Below, piece by piece: positions 25,608 through 34,472 of a stretch of 64,000 bases of DNA (position 1 is the first letter of the stretch; each line of letters opens with the position of its first letter). Both the position numbers and the translations under genes were made by a program. Location of the stretch: assembly GCA_003990955.1 (NCBI GenBank), contig BIFV01000010.1:186001-250000 (forward strand), read 5' to 3'. Origin of the DNA: Sporomusaceae bacterium FL31. GTDB taxonomy: Bacteria; Bacillota; Negativicutes; DSM-1736; Dendrosporobacteraceae. The notes under the pieces were generated by a model, which saw nothing but the letters and a program-made list of their open reading frames with translations, did no database searches and had not been told where the DNA came from.

Positions 25608-26888
25608 TTAAAGCAGTTGCATGCCTGCTGCCCGATTAGCGGCTTCAATGGCCTGATGAGCAAGCTCATTAGCCTGGCCCAGGGTAGTCAGCGCCTGAGA
25701 TGGGTTATGAAAGCCCATACTATTTTCAGCTGAAAGAAGATCCCAGTACCACTGTGCCTGCCGAACCAGTTCTTGTGCCCTGGCAAGTTCTGTCTGATTG
25801 ACATTAGCTTGCGAAGAGGCAGCCTGTATGGCTTGATGGGCTTTGGCAATAGTCTGGCCAGCAGTATGCTGCAGCTCAAAGGTCTGATCCTGAATGGTCT
25901 TTACCCGCTCCTCCAACCAGGCAGTTCCCTGGCTATGACAAGATGAGCACGACGCTTCCAGGTTTTTCAGCGGGCTGGTTACCCAGTGTGACGTGTATTT
26001 CTGGCCATCTTTTCGCATATACGGCATATGACAGTCAGCACAGGAAACACCCGCTTTTCCGTGTGTACTGGTTGAAAACAGTTCATAATCCGGATGCTGC
26101 GCCTTGAGCATAGGCGCCTTAGAGTCAGGATGCTGCCAGTCCTGGGTAAACCCACTTGGCTTGTCGTTATAATAGGAGTACATCTCAGCAGGTTTTAAGC
26201 CCTTGTCCCAAGGGAAAACCACTTTACTGGTGCCTGGTTCAAAATAATACTCGGAATGGCATTGCGCACAAACATAACTGCGCATCTCTTCTCTTGGCGC
26301 TTTCGCCACATCAATACCGCGCCGCGCCTGAGCTTCAATGAACGCTGGATTAATGACCCTCAAATTCATGGTTTCAGGATCATGACAGTTGGCACACGAA
26401 ACCGGATGTTCAGCTTTTGCCATCAACTCAGTTAGCGGCTTGTTGGCATAGCCCCATCCCATCTCATTGTAAGCCTGTTCAATATAAGGAGTTTTACAGG
26501 TAATACAAGCGCCTTTACTTGCCGGGCCAATTCGTTTAGATTCACGAAGATCTTCCAGGGCATAAACATGGCCGCGATCTTCACTATAATCCTTACTAAA
26601 CGGCATCCCTTTAAACAGCGTAAGAATCTCTGGCTGCATCACGGATTTTTGCTCTTTCAAGCTGCCGCCATAGCCGGTTGGCGAAGGTGCTTCTTGGGCC
26701 ATCATCTTAAAGCTTGCATACTGCAATGGATAGTATTGGCCCCATACCGCAGGATCATATTCTCCTGCCGGAATTTTTGCAGCTTTGACCGTGTTGACCG
26801 GTTTTACCCCAATGCGCATGACAACAAACCCAAAGAATAGCAAAAATACGGACAGCAAAGCGATTAAAGATTTCTGCCTTTTACTCAA
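25608..26888 (-). CDS. nrfA: Ammonia-forming cytochrome c nitrite reductase, catalytic subunit
   Basis: Reduces nitrite to ammonium with six electrons. 426 residues. An N-terminal signal/anchor helix (about 8-26) sends it outside. The active-site heme has the lysine-ligated motif CITCK (128-132). Four ordinary heme sites follow: CANCH (165-169), CAQCH (207-211), CADCH (283-287) and CSSCH (314-318). This is the full five-heme NrfA set. It overlaps nrfH by 8 nt. Haem attachment, including the CxxCK site, would depend on the ccm genes in the same operon. Confidence 0.97.
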   Translation of the reverse strand: MSKRQKSLIALLSVFLLFFGFVVMRIGVKPVNTVKAAKIPAGEYDPAVWGQYYPLQYASFKMMAQEAPSPTGYGGSLKEQKSVMQPEILTLFKGMPFSKDYSEDRGHVYALEDLRESKRIGPASKGACITCKTPYIEQAYNEMGWGYANKPLTELMAKAEHPVSCANCHDPETMNLRVINPAFIEAQARRGIDVAKAPREEMRSYVCAQCHSEYYFEPGTSKVVFPWDKGLKPAEMYSYYNDKPSGFTQDWQHPDSKAPMLKAQHPDYELFSTSTHGKAGVSCADCHMPYMRKDGQKYTSHWVTSPLKNLEASCSSCHSQGTAWLEERVKTIQDQTFELQHTAGQTIAKAHQAIQAASSQANVNQTELARAQELVRQAQWYWDLLSAENSMGFHNPSQALTTLGQANELAHQAIEAANRAAGMQLL

Positions 26889-27354
26889 CCTTTATCCCCC
26901 CTTTGCTTTTATTTGTGCCATGCACAAGGCCGCGATGACATTTGATGCAATCATTTCCACCTGCCGCCATCGCTGTGTTTTCCACAGTGGACTGATGACA
27001 ACGTAAGCAGTTGTCATTCACAATAGCCTTGCCTTGAGTCGATAGAACCATGTTCGCAGGGTAGTCCCTCAGTACTTCGTGGTAAGTGTCGTTCATACCG
27101 GTCTTGGCTTTAACGATTAAGTGAATCGCTAAATTTTGATGCGGCAGGTGGCAGTCTGTGCAGCGAAACTGCTTATGGTTCGACGCCTGCCAGCTGGCGG
27201 TACTTTCAGTCATGGAATGGCACGACCCGCAAAACTGCGGACTGTCGGCATAGGCATAACCGGCTCCAATCACCAGCATTCCTACCGCCGCAAACACAAA
27301 AACTGCCAATGCAATCTTTAGTGCATTACGGTTTAGGAACTGACCAGTATCCAA
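26881..27354 (-). CDS. nrfH: Membrane tetraheme quinol dehydrogenase NrfH
   Basis: 157 residues (NapC/NirT family). One N-terminal membrane anchor (about 12-35), then CGSCHSM (42-48, the NrfH-type CxxCHxM first heme), CTDCH (65-69), CLRCH (116-120) and CIKCH (136-140). It carries electrons from menaquinol to NrfA. It lies between ccmF and nrfA, giving the gene order ccmABCEF-nrfHA. Confidence 0.96.
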   Translation of the reverse strand: MDTGQFLNRNALKIALAVFVFAAVGMLVIGAGYAYADSPQFCGSCHSMTESTASWQASNHKQFRCTDCHLPHQNLAIHLIVKAKTGMNDTYHEVLRDYPANMVLSTQGKAIVNDNCLRCHQSTVENTAMAAGGNDCIKCHRGLVHGTNKSKGGIKVE

Positions 27355-27375
27355 AATATCCCCTCCCCCTATTTT

Positions 27376-29589
27376 CTATTTTCCTTGGGCTTTATAGATA
27401 GTCCCACTTGCAGGACTTTGCCCTTTCTCTAAGGTCTGTTTACTGACAGCGCTTCGTTTGATTCCGGCCCAAGCAGCCCCGGCTGTAATCAGGCTGGCTC
27501 CCAGCCACACCAGATTAATCAATGGCTTGTGGCTGACCTCGGCCTCTAACTGTACAGTTCCCGCAGCTTGAGCGGCTTGAGTATCTTTGAATTCAATGAC
27601 AATCTTACCTTCACCAGGTTTAATACCAATCAAATGAATGTCATAGCGCTTAAAAGCGCTGACAGTTGAACCAATAATTCTGCCATTCTGGCTGGCTATT
27701 TCAGGACGGACTTCCTCGATCTGGCCATTTGCCGAAACCTCTACAAACGCTTCGACCCGCACGGGCTCAGAGCCATCCATGCCTTTCATGGTAAATTTAA
27801 CAAATTTCAAACTGACATCATCCAACATCAGGGTCTGCCCTTTAGACAGTGTCAGTTCCTCACCCTGTTTTTCTTCGACAGCAATGGGCGCAAGATAAAT
27901 ATCGGCCAGTAAACTTCGATAAATACCAGGTTCTCTGGCTGCCGGTTCGCCAAATTTATTTAACTTGGTTAATGCAGCAATAGGACTGCTATAGGCCCCT
28001 GCCTTAAAATTAGTATAAACAGCCAAGTTAGACCGATCCGTTTCGGCCCCAGTAAAAGTCAGCTTTTCCCCAAAAACCATTTGCTCCTGCCCCTGCACAA
28101 AAGTTACCGTCTCGGACCGACTGCCTGCACCAGAAGCCATGATGCCAATCATGAGCAGAATAACCCCCATATGGCTGCAAACAGCAGCAGGCGTCAACCA
28201 TCGCCTAAAACCTGCATAGCTAGTAGCTGCCAGCGCTGCAGCTGACAAAGCAACGATTGCAATAATGATCGGCTGAGATAACTGAAGCCAAAGGGCCAGC
28301 ACCACACCGCCAGCGAAAAAGATGCCCAGCCACCAGCTAGACTTCCAGTTGTCCCCCGCAGGCTTACCCCACTTGACTAGTGGGCCAGCAGCTAAGGCCA
28401 CAGCCATAGCCATGGCTAAGGGCAATGTTGCATTATTGTAAAAGGAAGTCCCTAAACTCTTGGCAGCTCCAAAAGCCTTGGTGACAAGCGGCGTTGACAT
28501 TCCCGCAAAAACCAGCAATCCGAAGAAGGCTAACACGAGCGCGGTAAGCGCCAGAATAAACTCCCGGCTGTCTAAGCGCAGATACAACTCACCAAGGGGC
28601 ATAGTATGATATTTGACAATATAAAGCGCAAACGAAGCAAAGGCCACCAGCAATACAATGAACCCCAGCAGGCCGCCAACTCCTTCATCGGCAAAGGAAT
28701 GGGTCGAAAAGTCACTTAAAACACCGCTGCGGGTAAGAAACGTACCATAAAGAACTAAAATAAAACTGAATAAGCCAAGAAGATAGGACTGGCGAATGGC
28801 ACTCACTCTCACCTTGGCCAAAATTAACATATGAACCAGTGCCCCGGCAGCCAGCCAAGGTACCAGCGAGGAATTTTCCACCGGATCCCAGGCCCAGTAG
28901 CCGCCCCAGCCCAAAACCTTGTAAGCCCAGTAGCCGCCGATAAAAATGCCTGCGCCAAGGCTAGACAGGGCGAATAAAGCCCAGGGAAGAGCTGCTGTCA
29001 GCCATTCCTCATGCTGTCCTGACAGCATGCCATGAATGGCATAAGAAAAGGGTACTGCCAGTGCAGCATAGCCTAAAAAGATAACTGGCGGATGAATGAC
29101 CATCCAGGGATCCTGTAAGAGTGGATTCAGCCCGTTGCCATCAGGAGGTACTTGAGTCAGCATCATGAACGGACTCTTGATGAGGACAATCACCAAAATG
29201 ACAGCCTGCAGCAGCGAATAGGCAGCCATGGTCCTCACCGGAGTTGCAGGCTTACTGGACAATAGCAGACCGAACACAGCATGAAAGACCAGCCACAACA
29301 TAAAAGAGCCTTCCTGCCCGGCCCAAAATGCCGATATTTTATAGGCTGCTGCCAATTCACGCGCTGAATATCCAGCCACATAGGCATATTCAAATTGATC
29401 ATTGAGCAATAGATACAGCAAATAACTGGCCGCAATACCAATCAATCCGGTGGACAATCGATAGACCCACTGAGCCGTTTGCTGTATTTTTATACCTTCA
29501 GTTTTAGTACGCTGTACTGCTGCACCATAGAAACCCACTGCCAATATGGAAGCAACTAACGCTAATGTAATCCCTGCATAACCAATCAT
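27376..29589 (-). CDS. ccmF: Cytochrome c-type biogenesis protein CcmF
   Basis: 737 residues, about 14-15 membrane helices plus an extracytoplasmic domain (about 500-690). The WWD segment GGYWAWDPVENSSLVPWL (about 232-249) handles haem at the outer face. CcmF acts as haem-cytochrome ligase. ATG 29589 overlaps the ccmE stop (ATGA). In the usual system CcmF works with CcmH, but no ccmH is found here. Confidence 0.95.
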   Translation of the reverse strand: MIGYAGITLALVASILAVGFYGAAVQRTKTEGIKIQQTAQWVYRLSTGLIGIAASYLLYLLLNDQFEYAYVAGYSARELAAAYKISAFWAGQEGSFMLWLVFHAVFGLLLSSKPATPVRTMAAYSLLQAVILVIVLIKSPFMMLTQVPPDGNGLNPLLQDPWMVIHPPVIFLGYAALAVPFSYAIHGMLSGQHEEWLTAALPWALFALSSLGAGIFIGGYWAYKVLGWGGYWAWDPVENSSLVPWLAAGALVHMLILAKVRVSAIRQSYLLGLFSFILVLYGTFLTRSGVLSDFSTHSFADEGVGGLLGFIVLLVAFASFALYIVKYHTMPLGELYLRLDSREFILALTALVLAFFGLLVFAGMSTPLVTKAFGAAKSLGTSFYNNATLPLAMAMAVALAAGPLVKWGKPAGDNWKSSWWLGIFFAGGVVLALWLQLSQPIIIAIVALSAAALAATSYAGFRRWLTPAAVCSHMGVILLMIGIMASGAGSRSETVTFVQGQEQMVFGEKLTFTGAETDRSNLAVYTNFKAGAYSSPIAALTKLNKFGEPAAREPGIYRSLLADIYLAPIAVEEKQGEELTLSKGQTLMLDDVSLKFVKFTMKGMDGSEPVRVEAFVEVSANGQIEEVRPEIASQNGRIIGSTVSAFKRYDIHLIGIKPGEGKIVIEFKDTQAAQAAGTVQLEAEVSHKPLINLVWLGASLITAGAAWAGIKRSAVSKQTLEKGQSPASGTIYKAQGK

Positions 29590-29954
29590 TGATTCACGCT
29601 CCCCTGATATTTGGATGGGCATTTCACTAATAACTTCTCAGCAATAAATTGACCGCTCTGGTATTTGCCGATAGCAACAATGCTGGTAGCCTGTTCCAAC
29701 CCATCCGGCCTTACGCCGCGATACACCACAGGAACCGCCTCACCTGCTTCATCCTGCAGAATAAACTGGATTGCATTTTTCTCGGCCTGCCTGATGCTGT
29801 CAACACCCAAAGTACCTCGCACCTGAACGGTGCTTTTTGCGCTTTTAGCCTGAGCAACAGTCACATAGGGTGTCAATGAGCTTTGATAGGCCCAGCCACT
29901 ATATAGAAAAAATCCCAGGATGACCAGCAGGCATATCAGTCGATGCTTCTTCAT
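29586..29954 (-). CDS. ccmE: Haem chaperone CcmE, cysteine (CxxxY) variant
   Basis: 122 residues: N-terminal anchor (about 6-23) and an OB-fold domain (about 40-115). Classical CcmE binds haem through a histidine in an HxxxY motif. Here the matching position is Cys112 with Tyr116 (KCPSKY), the CxxxY form described for the so-called System I* of some delta-proteobacteria and archaea. ATG 29954 is set by GAAGGAGC. The gene lies between ccmC and ccmF. Confidence 0.92.
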   Translation of the reverse strand: MKKHRLICLLVILGFFLYSGWAYQSSLTPYVTVAQAKSAKSTVQVRGTLGVDSIRQAEKNAIQFILQDEAGEAVPVVYRGVRPDGLEQATSIVAIGKYQSGQFIAEKLLVKCPSKYQGSVNQ

Positions 29955-30601
29955 AGTTTCAGCTCCTTCAGACGGCAAACTTGCTTTGAAACGGTGCGGT
30001 TCAGCAAATAGCCATAAACAGCCGAACACAGCAGGACGGCAGCCCCAAGGACAACCAGCATGGCTGGTTCCATATCAAGCTTTCCGGCACCATTGAGCAC
30101 AGGCTCAGGATGCAGTGAAAAATACATCCGCGGAATGATGAATACCAAAAAAGGCACGGTAATAAACGATAACAACGCGTAAACTGCAGCTGCAGCTGCA
30201 CGCTTCTCTTCTTCAGCAATGCTGCTGCGCAAAGCCAAATAGGCTCCATAAATGAGCAGCAAAATGAAAATAGTAGTCTGACGCGGGTCCCAATTCCAGT
30301 AAGCTCCCCAGGTCAGTTTAGCAAAAATTGCACCGCTTACAGTGGCTAGCAAACAAAACGCAAGTCCTAACTTAGCGGAGCTGGCACTAAGGGCATCATA
30401 AGTAAGCTTTCTGGTTTTTAAATAAAGTCCGGCACTGACTGCTGAAATCAAAAATGCTAATACCGATACCCAGGCCACTGGAATGTGAAAAAAGGCAATA
30501 CGAACCAGATATCCCAGGCCTTCAACTGGCGGAACAACTGTAAAAATTGCATAAATGACGCCAATACTAAACATTGCAAGGATAATCCCGATTTGCTGCA
30601 T
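29951..30601 (-). CDS. ccmC: Haem exporter/handler CcmC
   Basis: 216 residues, six membrane helices. The tryptophan-rich haem motif reads WGAYWNWDPRQT (about 110-121), with histidines in FFHIPVAWV (about 37-45) and near SLHPEPV. It passes haem to CcmE. ATG 30601 follows AGGAGGG. It overlaps ccmE by 4 nt and is separated from ccmB by 10 nt. Confidence 0.93.
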   Translation of the reverse strand: MQQIGIILAMFSIGVIYAIFTVVPPVEGLGYLVRIAFFHIPVAWVSVLAFLISAVSAGLYLKTRKLTYDALSASSAKLGLAFCLLATVSGAIFAKLTWGAYWNWDPRQTTIFILLLIYGAYLALRSSIAEEEKRAAAAAVYALLSFITVPFLVFIIPRMYFSLHPEPVLNGAGKLDMEPAMLVVLGAAVLLCSAVYGYLLNRTVSKQVCRLKELKL

Positions 30602-30611
30602 GTTCGCCCTC

Positions 30612-31283
30612 CTAATCTTTCCACAAATAATCAAATAACAGAAGCCCGGCGGCAATGACAGCAGCGTCATAACCTGCCATAAAAATGAGACCTTCCGGAG
30701 TATCCCCTGAAAAAACTTGCGTCACCGCCCGCACGCTGCACAAAAATTGCGGCAGTAAAACAGGAAAGGTAATGACAGTAAAAACTGCCTGTTTTCCCTG
30801 AGCCGTCATGACAATGGCGGCCATCATGGTGGACACGGTCGCGATACCGATGCAGCCAAGCAAGATAATCACCATAAACAACAGCCAGTTGGCAATCTCC
30901 ACATGAAAAAACATCACAAACAGAGGAATAACAAGCGCTGCCAAGCCAAAGAGCAGCAAGATATTAAATAAGCATTTTCCGCAGAATACGGCCTGAGCAC
31001 TTGCATAGAGCCTCAGTCCTAACAACGTACCCGTTTCGGCCTCTTGCACAAATACTCGTGCCAAACCTGCCATGGCACAAAAGAACAATACAACCCACAG
31101 CAGAGCGGCAGCTAGCTCAGGCGCTAAAACAGCTCCGGCAATGGCCATACTCACACTGGATAAGGCAGTCAGAGCAAACATGGCCAAAGTCGCTATGGCA
31201 TAACTGGTACGAAATTCACACTTGATATCTTTTTCTAGTATTGCCCAAACCTGACTGCTAAAGTGAAATTTTGCAGCTGGCAT
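30612..31283 (-). CDS. ccmB: Haem ABC-type transporter permease CcmB
   Basis: 223 residues with six predicted helices. It begins with a cytoplasmic stretch (VWAILEKDIKCEFRTSY, about 12-28) typical of CcmB, followed by FVQEAETGTLLGLRL near 78. With CcmA it powers release of haem-loaded CcmE. Overlaps ccmA by 26 nt. Confidence 0.92.
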   Translation of the reverse strand: MPAAKFHFSSQVWAILEKDIKCEFRTSYAIATLAMFALTALSSVSMAIAGAVLAPELAAALLWVVLFFCAMAGLARVFVQEAETGTLLGLRLYASAQAVFCGKCLFNILLLFGLAALVIPLFVMFFHVEIANWLLFMVIILLGCIGIATVSTMMAAIVMTAQGKQAVFTVITFPVLLPQFLCSVRAVTQVFSGDTPEGLIFMAGYDAAVIAAGLLLFDYLWKD

Positions 31284-31866
31284 AGCTTACCTCCCTGCTT
31301 TCATTGGTTGCCAGCATGACGGCAGATCCATTGCAGACCGCACGATCGATGATTTTTTCTACCAAGTCTCTGCCATTATCGTCAAGATTGGTCGTCGGTT
31401 CATCCAGCAGCCATACCCGCGGATTAATTGCCAGCATGACAGCAAGTTTTAGGCGCTGCCGCATACCTGTTGAGTAATATGTCACAGCTTCCCGGTCACT
31501 ACCAGCCAGCCCTACATAGCGGCACCACTCCTTGGCCTGAGCTTCGCTGCAACTTATGCCGCGTACTTTAGTCCAAAACAAAATATTCTCTATCCCGGTT
31601 AAGGCTGAATACATGGCCGCTTCCGGCGATATCAGTCCGGTAAAATGCTGGTAGTCTTGATATTCGGCCAAGTCAGGCCAATTGCAGCTAACTTTTCCGG
31701 TACTCGGCCTGACTAACCCTGCGACGATTTTTAATAAGGTAGATTTTCCACTGCCATTGCAGCCTGTTACAGCCAGACAGTGTCCAGGAACAATTTCCGC
31801 ATTGATATTGTCAAATAAAAGCTTGCCTTCAAAACTCTTGCTAATGTTTTCTAATAAAACTCTCAT
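31258..31866 (-). CDS. ccmA: Haem ABC transporter ATP-binding protein CcmA
   Basis: 202 residues. Walker A GCNGSGKST (35-43), signature-like YSTGMRQRLKLA (about 127-138) and Walker B VWLLDEPTTNLD (about 147-158). ATG 31866 was chosen because it gives the usual N-terminus; the in-frame ATG 31899 is possible but has no clear ribosome site. It is first in the operon ccmA-B-C-E-F-nrfH-nrfA, preceded by a Crp/Fnr-like palindrome. Confidence 0.9.
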   Translation of the reverse strand: MRVLLENISKSFEGKLLFDNINAEIVPGHCLAVTGCNGSGKSTLLKIVAGLVRPSTGKVSCNWPDLAEYQDYQHFTGLISPEAAMYSALTGIENILFWTKVRGISCSEAQAKEWCRYVGLAGSDREAVTYYSTGMRQRLKLAVMLAINPRVWLLDEPTTNLDDNGRDLVEKIIDRAVCNGSAVMLATNESREVSYASCKISL

Positions 31867-31916
31867 CGTTTTGCACTGCTCCCATGACTTCTCACTCATT
31901 CCATACTATTCCATTT

Positions 31917-31958
31917 ATTTTACCCAAAAATTCAAATCAAATCTGTGATTTTAATCAC
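31917..31958 (-). promoter_or_regulatory. Possible Crp/Fnr-activated promoter of the ccm-nrf operon
   Basis: GTGATTTTAATCAC (31945-31958, perfect 14-bp palindrome) has the spacing of a Crp/Fnr-family box (GTGAT-N4-ATCAC). A TAAAAT -10-like element lies at 31917-31922, which would put the box centre near -41.5, the class II activator position. No good -35 is present, fitting an activator-dependent promoter. Confidence 0.5.
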
Positions 31959-32041
31959 TGCAATCCAAGTAAATTCCTAATATTTTGTTTTTTCACTCGA
32001 TCGCCACAGTGAACAGCAAAAATCTGTCCGAAAGCAAACAC

Positions 32042-32080
32042 AAAAAGTCCTCTATCCCAAAAACGGATACAGGACTTTTT
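32042..32080 (-). terminator. Terminator of the Dabb-protein gene
   Basis: AAAAAGTCCT.TATCC / GGATA.AGGACTTTTT stem with a 7-nt loop, about 42 nt past the stop. The tail on the minus strand is TTTTTGTGTTTGC. Confidence 0.85.
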
Positions 32081-32122
32081 GTGCGATTAGACCGTACTAA
32101 CCAATACCTTTACTACATTGTC

Positions 32123-32410
32123 TCACCTTTCATAACAGACTACAGCTACAGTTTCTAATACACTTGCTATATATTTTGCCACTTCAGCATGTACCGGATG
32201 GACAATATAAGCCTCTAAATCTTCCATTGAATCATATTGAGCCATCATCAAGAGGTCATAAGCTGCCTCGCCTTTACGGATGTTGACTTCGACCTTCAAA
32301 TCCCGGAGAAATTCAATTTTTCCTTGCATACTGAGCAGGACCGTCTTGACTTGAGCAATATTTTCGCTGCTTCTGTCCTTTAATTTAAAGCTGAGATTAT
32401 TAATGATCAT
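32123..32410 (-). CDS. Dabb (stress-responsive A/B barrel) domain protein
   Basis: 95 residues matching the dimeric alpha/beta-barrel fold: FKLKDRSSENIAQVKTVL (8-25) forms the first strand/helix, AYDLLMMAQYDSMEDLEAY (about 50-68) the second, and HPVHAEVAKYIASVLE (71-86) the closing helix with the typical HPxHxxV motif. Members are small enzymes or binding proteins of mostly unknown role. ATG follows AAGGAGAG. It lies 38 nt after the 28-residue mini-ferredoxin gene, probably in one transcript. Confidence 0.85.
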   Translation of the reverse strand: MIINNLSFKLKDRSSENIAQVKTVLLSMQGKIEFLRDLKVEVNIRKGEAAYDLLMMAQYDSMEDLEAYIVHPVHAEVAKYIASVLETVAVVCYER

Positions 32411-32448
32411 TTTTTTCTCTCCTTATTTTAGATGTTTAGAAAAACCGC

Positions 32449-32535
32449 TCAGTCACCAGCTAGACAGACTGCAGCACAAATACCGCAGTGTGTACACTTG
32501 GCTTGATCGGCATGAATAAAGGCCATCTTGATCAT
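32449..32535 (-). CDS. 28-residue mini-ferredoxin-like protein with a single CxxCxxCxxxC motif
   Basis: The frame starts at ATG 32535 behind GAGGTGA with a 7-nt spacer, a good ribosome site, and ends at TGA. Residues 14-24 read CTHCGICAAVC, a full 4Fe-4S binding set, preceded by a short strand (KMAFIHADQAK) as at the start of a ferredoxin half, and followed by only four residues (LAGD). It is half of a bacterial ferredoxin or less. It heads a two-gene unit with the Dabb protein. Either a real micro-ferredoxin/cluster carrier or a decayed ferredoxin that kept its ribosome site; I favour a real gene. Confidence 0.7.
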   Translation of the reverse strand: MIKMAFIHADQAKCTHCGICAAVCLAGD

Positions 32536-32639
32536 TGATCTATCACCTCATGTTTTTACTTCATTGTACATAAACGAATAAGACAACAGTATGTCATATT
32601 AAAATGTAGACACCCTGTTTTTTAGACAAAAATATAGAA

Positions 32640-32669
32640 ACGGGCACTAGTATGACCTAGTACCCGTTT
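32640..32669 (-). terminator. Terminator of the chemoreceptor gene
   Basis: ACGGGTACTAG / CTAGTGCCCGT stem on the minus strand with a 6-nt loop and a TTCTATATTTTTG tail; directly behind the stop codon. Confidence 0.85.
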
Positions 32670-32671
32670 TT

Positions 32672-34444
32672 TTATACCTTGAATTTCGATGTTAGTTCTT
32701 GAAGATTGCCCGCTAAAGCTGCAAGTGATTTACTGGAAGTAGCAATTTCATCCGCTGTTGCCGACTGTTCCTCGGTTGCTGCCGCAACAGTTTCAGCATT
32801 TGCTTGTCCATGTTTACTTTCTTTTTCAAGCTCTACAACAGATTGAATAATACGTTGGCTTCCGGCGGCCATTTCTTGTAGTGAAGCTGAAATATCCCTG
32901 ATCCGCTCAGATAGTTTCTGAACCATATCAAAAATGTTCGTAAATCCCCCACCCGCTTCATTGACAAGCTTTATCCCATAAGCAACATCATTTTTAGCCG
33001 ATTCCATCCTGGATACTGTAGATAATATATGCTCATGGTTTGCCCGGATGATATCCGATATCTTATGAGTTGCACTCTCAGTCTGCTCAGCCAGCTTTCT
33101 AACCTCTTCGGCTACTACCGCAAAGCCTCTGCCTTGTTCTCCTGCCCGCGCCGCCTCAATCGCTGCATTTAGGGCCAGTAGGTTTGTCTGACCGGCTATC
33201 CCTGAAATGAGTTCGATAATAGCTCCGATTTGAGCTGAGCTATCTTTTAGCTCATTGACAGCCGCAGCCGTTTCTTCTGTCCCCTGACCAACTGCCCTAA
33301 TCTGGTTAATCGCTTTCTCGATTGTAGATTGTCCACTATGTGTAGCCTGAGCGGTGTCCTCAGACATCTCAGCAAGATAATTTGCCGTCTGAGCAATATG
33401 ATCGATTGAATCGGTAATCTCCTCAACAACAAGGCTCGTTGTATTCACTGTAAATACCTGCTTGGTGGAGCTTTCAGCCATGGTTGTGATTGTCGTGGCA
33501 ACTTGCTGAATGGCTAATGAGGATTGGTCTGCTCCAGCACTTAGTTCCTCACTGGCGGCTGCAAGATGCTCAGCACTCGTTCTGATCTGTTGGATTAAAT
33601 CCTGCAGCTGTGTCCCCATTTTCTGCAGCGATTGAGCCATCTGCCCGATCTCATCACTTCTCGATAAGTCTTGCTCGTCAAAATGGATATTAAAGTCTCC
33701 TGCAGCTAAATGATTCACATGCTTGGTTGCATTTTCGATAGGACGAGAAAAGGTAGTGCCAAATTTATAAGCTACAATTCCAGCAATCAGTAAAATCAAT
33801 ACCGAAATTCCTATTTTTGTATAAATAGCTATTTTCAGAGACTCATAATATTCTTGCTCCTTCTTGATAACAACCTTGTCAATATCATCGATCCAATTTC
33901 CTGTTCCAACAATCCAGCCATAAGGTTCAAAGGCCAAAGTATATGCTCGTTTGGGTAAAGCTTCACTTTGATTTGGTTTTGGGAATGAATATTCGGTATA
34001 TCCGCCTCCGGACTTTTTGCCGTTTGCAATCAATTCTTTGATAAACTCATGCCCCTGAGCATCTTTTGAATCTATTCTGGATACGCCTTCTTGCGGTCTG
34101 CCTAGCAAGACGACATTAACCCCTTGATAGGTATCAATCCAAAAATAGTTCCCCTGATCAAAGCGCAAGTTGCGCACCAAGTCAGCAGCCCTTTTTCTTG
34201 CTTCCGGTTCAGTCAGCAACCCTTTTTGTTGCTGCTGATGGATGTCAACAATTAAACTTAGGGCAGTCTCTACCTCAAGCTTTAAGCTGCGATCAAATTG
34301 ATCTAATAAGGTTTGACGATAACTGGCAACATCTTCTTTAAAACTTCTCACAGAATTATAAATATCATAGCCCGCGATACAGATAATTGATACTAGACAG
34401 ATTAGAAAAGAACATAAGACAATTTTTTGACGAACGCTTTTCAT
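32672..34444 (-). CDS. Methyl-accepting chemotaxis protein with single-Cache input
   Basis: 590 residues. Membrane helix at about 8-30, an extracellular sCache-type domain (about 35-185; [17 protein letters not shown] and [14 protein letters not shown] are typical), a second helix (about 192-214), HAMP (about 215-270) and a long methyl-accepting core whose hairpin tip reads [21 protein letters not shown] near 425. ATG 34444 is set by GGGAG. sCache_2 domains often bind small carboxylates. The cheV gene lies just upstream, 28 nt away. Confidence 0.92.
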   Translation of the reverse strand: MKSVRQKIVLCSFLICLVSIICIAGYDIYNSVRSFKEDVASYRQTLLDQFDRSLKLEVETALSLIVDIHQQQQKGLLTEPEARKRAADLVRNLRFDQGNYFWIDTYQGVNVVLLGRPQEGVSRIDSKDAQGHEFIKELIANGKKSGGGYTEYSFPKPNQSEALPKRAYTLAFEPYGWIVGTGNWIDDIDKVVIKKEQEYYESLKIAIYTKIGISVLILLIAGIVAYKFGTTFSRPIENATKHVNHLAAGDFNIHFDEQDLSRSDEIGQMAQSLQKMGTQLQDLIQQIRTSAEHLAAASEELSAGADQSSLAIQQVATTITTMAESSTKQVFTVNTTSLVVEEITDSIDHIAQTANYLAEMSEDTAQATHSGQSTIEKAINQIRAVGQGTEETAAAVNELKDSSAQIGAIIELISGIAGQTNLLALNAAIEAARAGEQGRGFAVVAEEVRKLAEQTESATHKISDIIRANHEHILSTVSRMESAKNDVAYGIKLVNEAGGGFTNIFDMVQKLSERIRDISASLQEMAAGSQRIIQSVVELEKESKHGQANAETVAAATEEQSATADEIATSSKSLAALAGNLQELTSKFKV

Positions 34445-34472
34445 AAGACTCTCCCTCACATTTTAATAGTAT

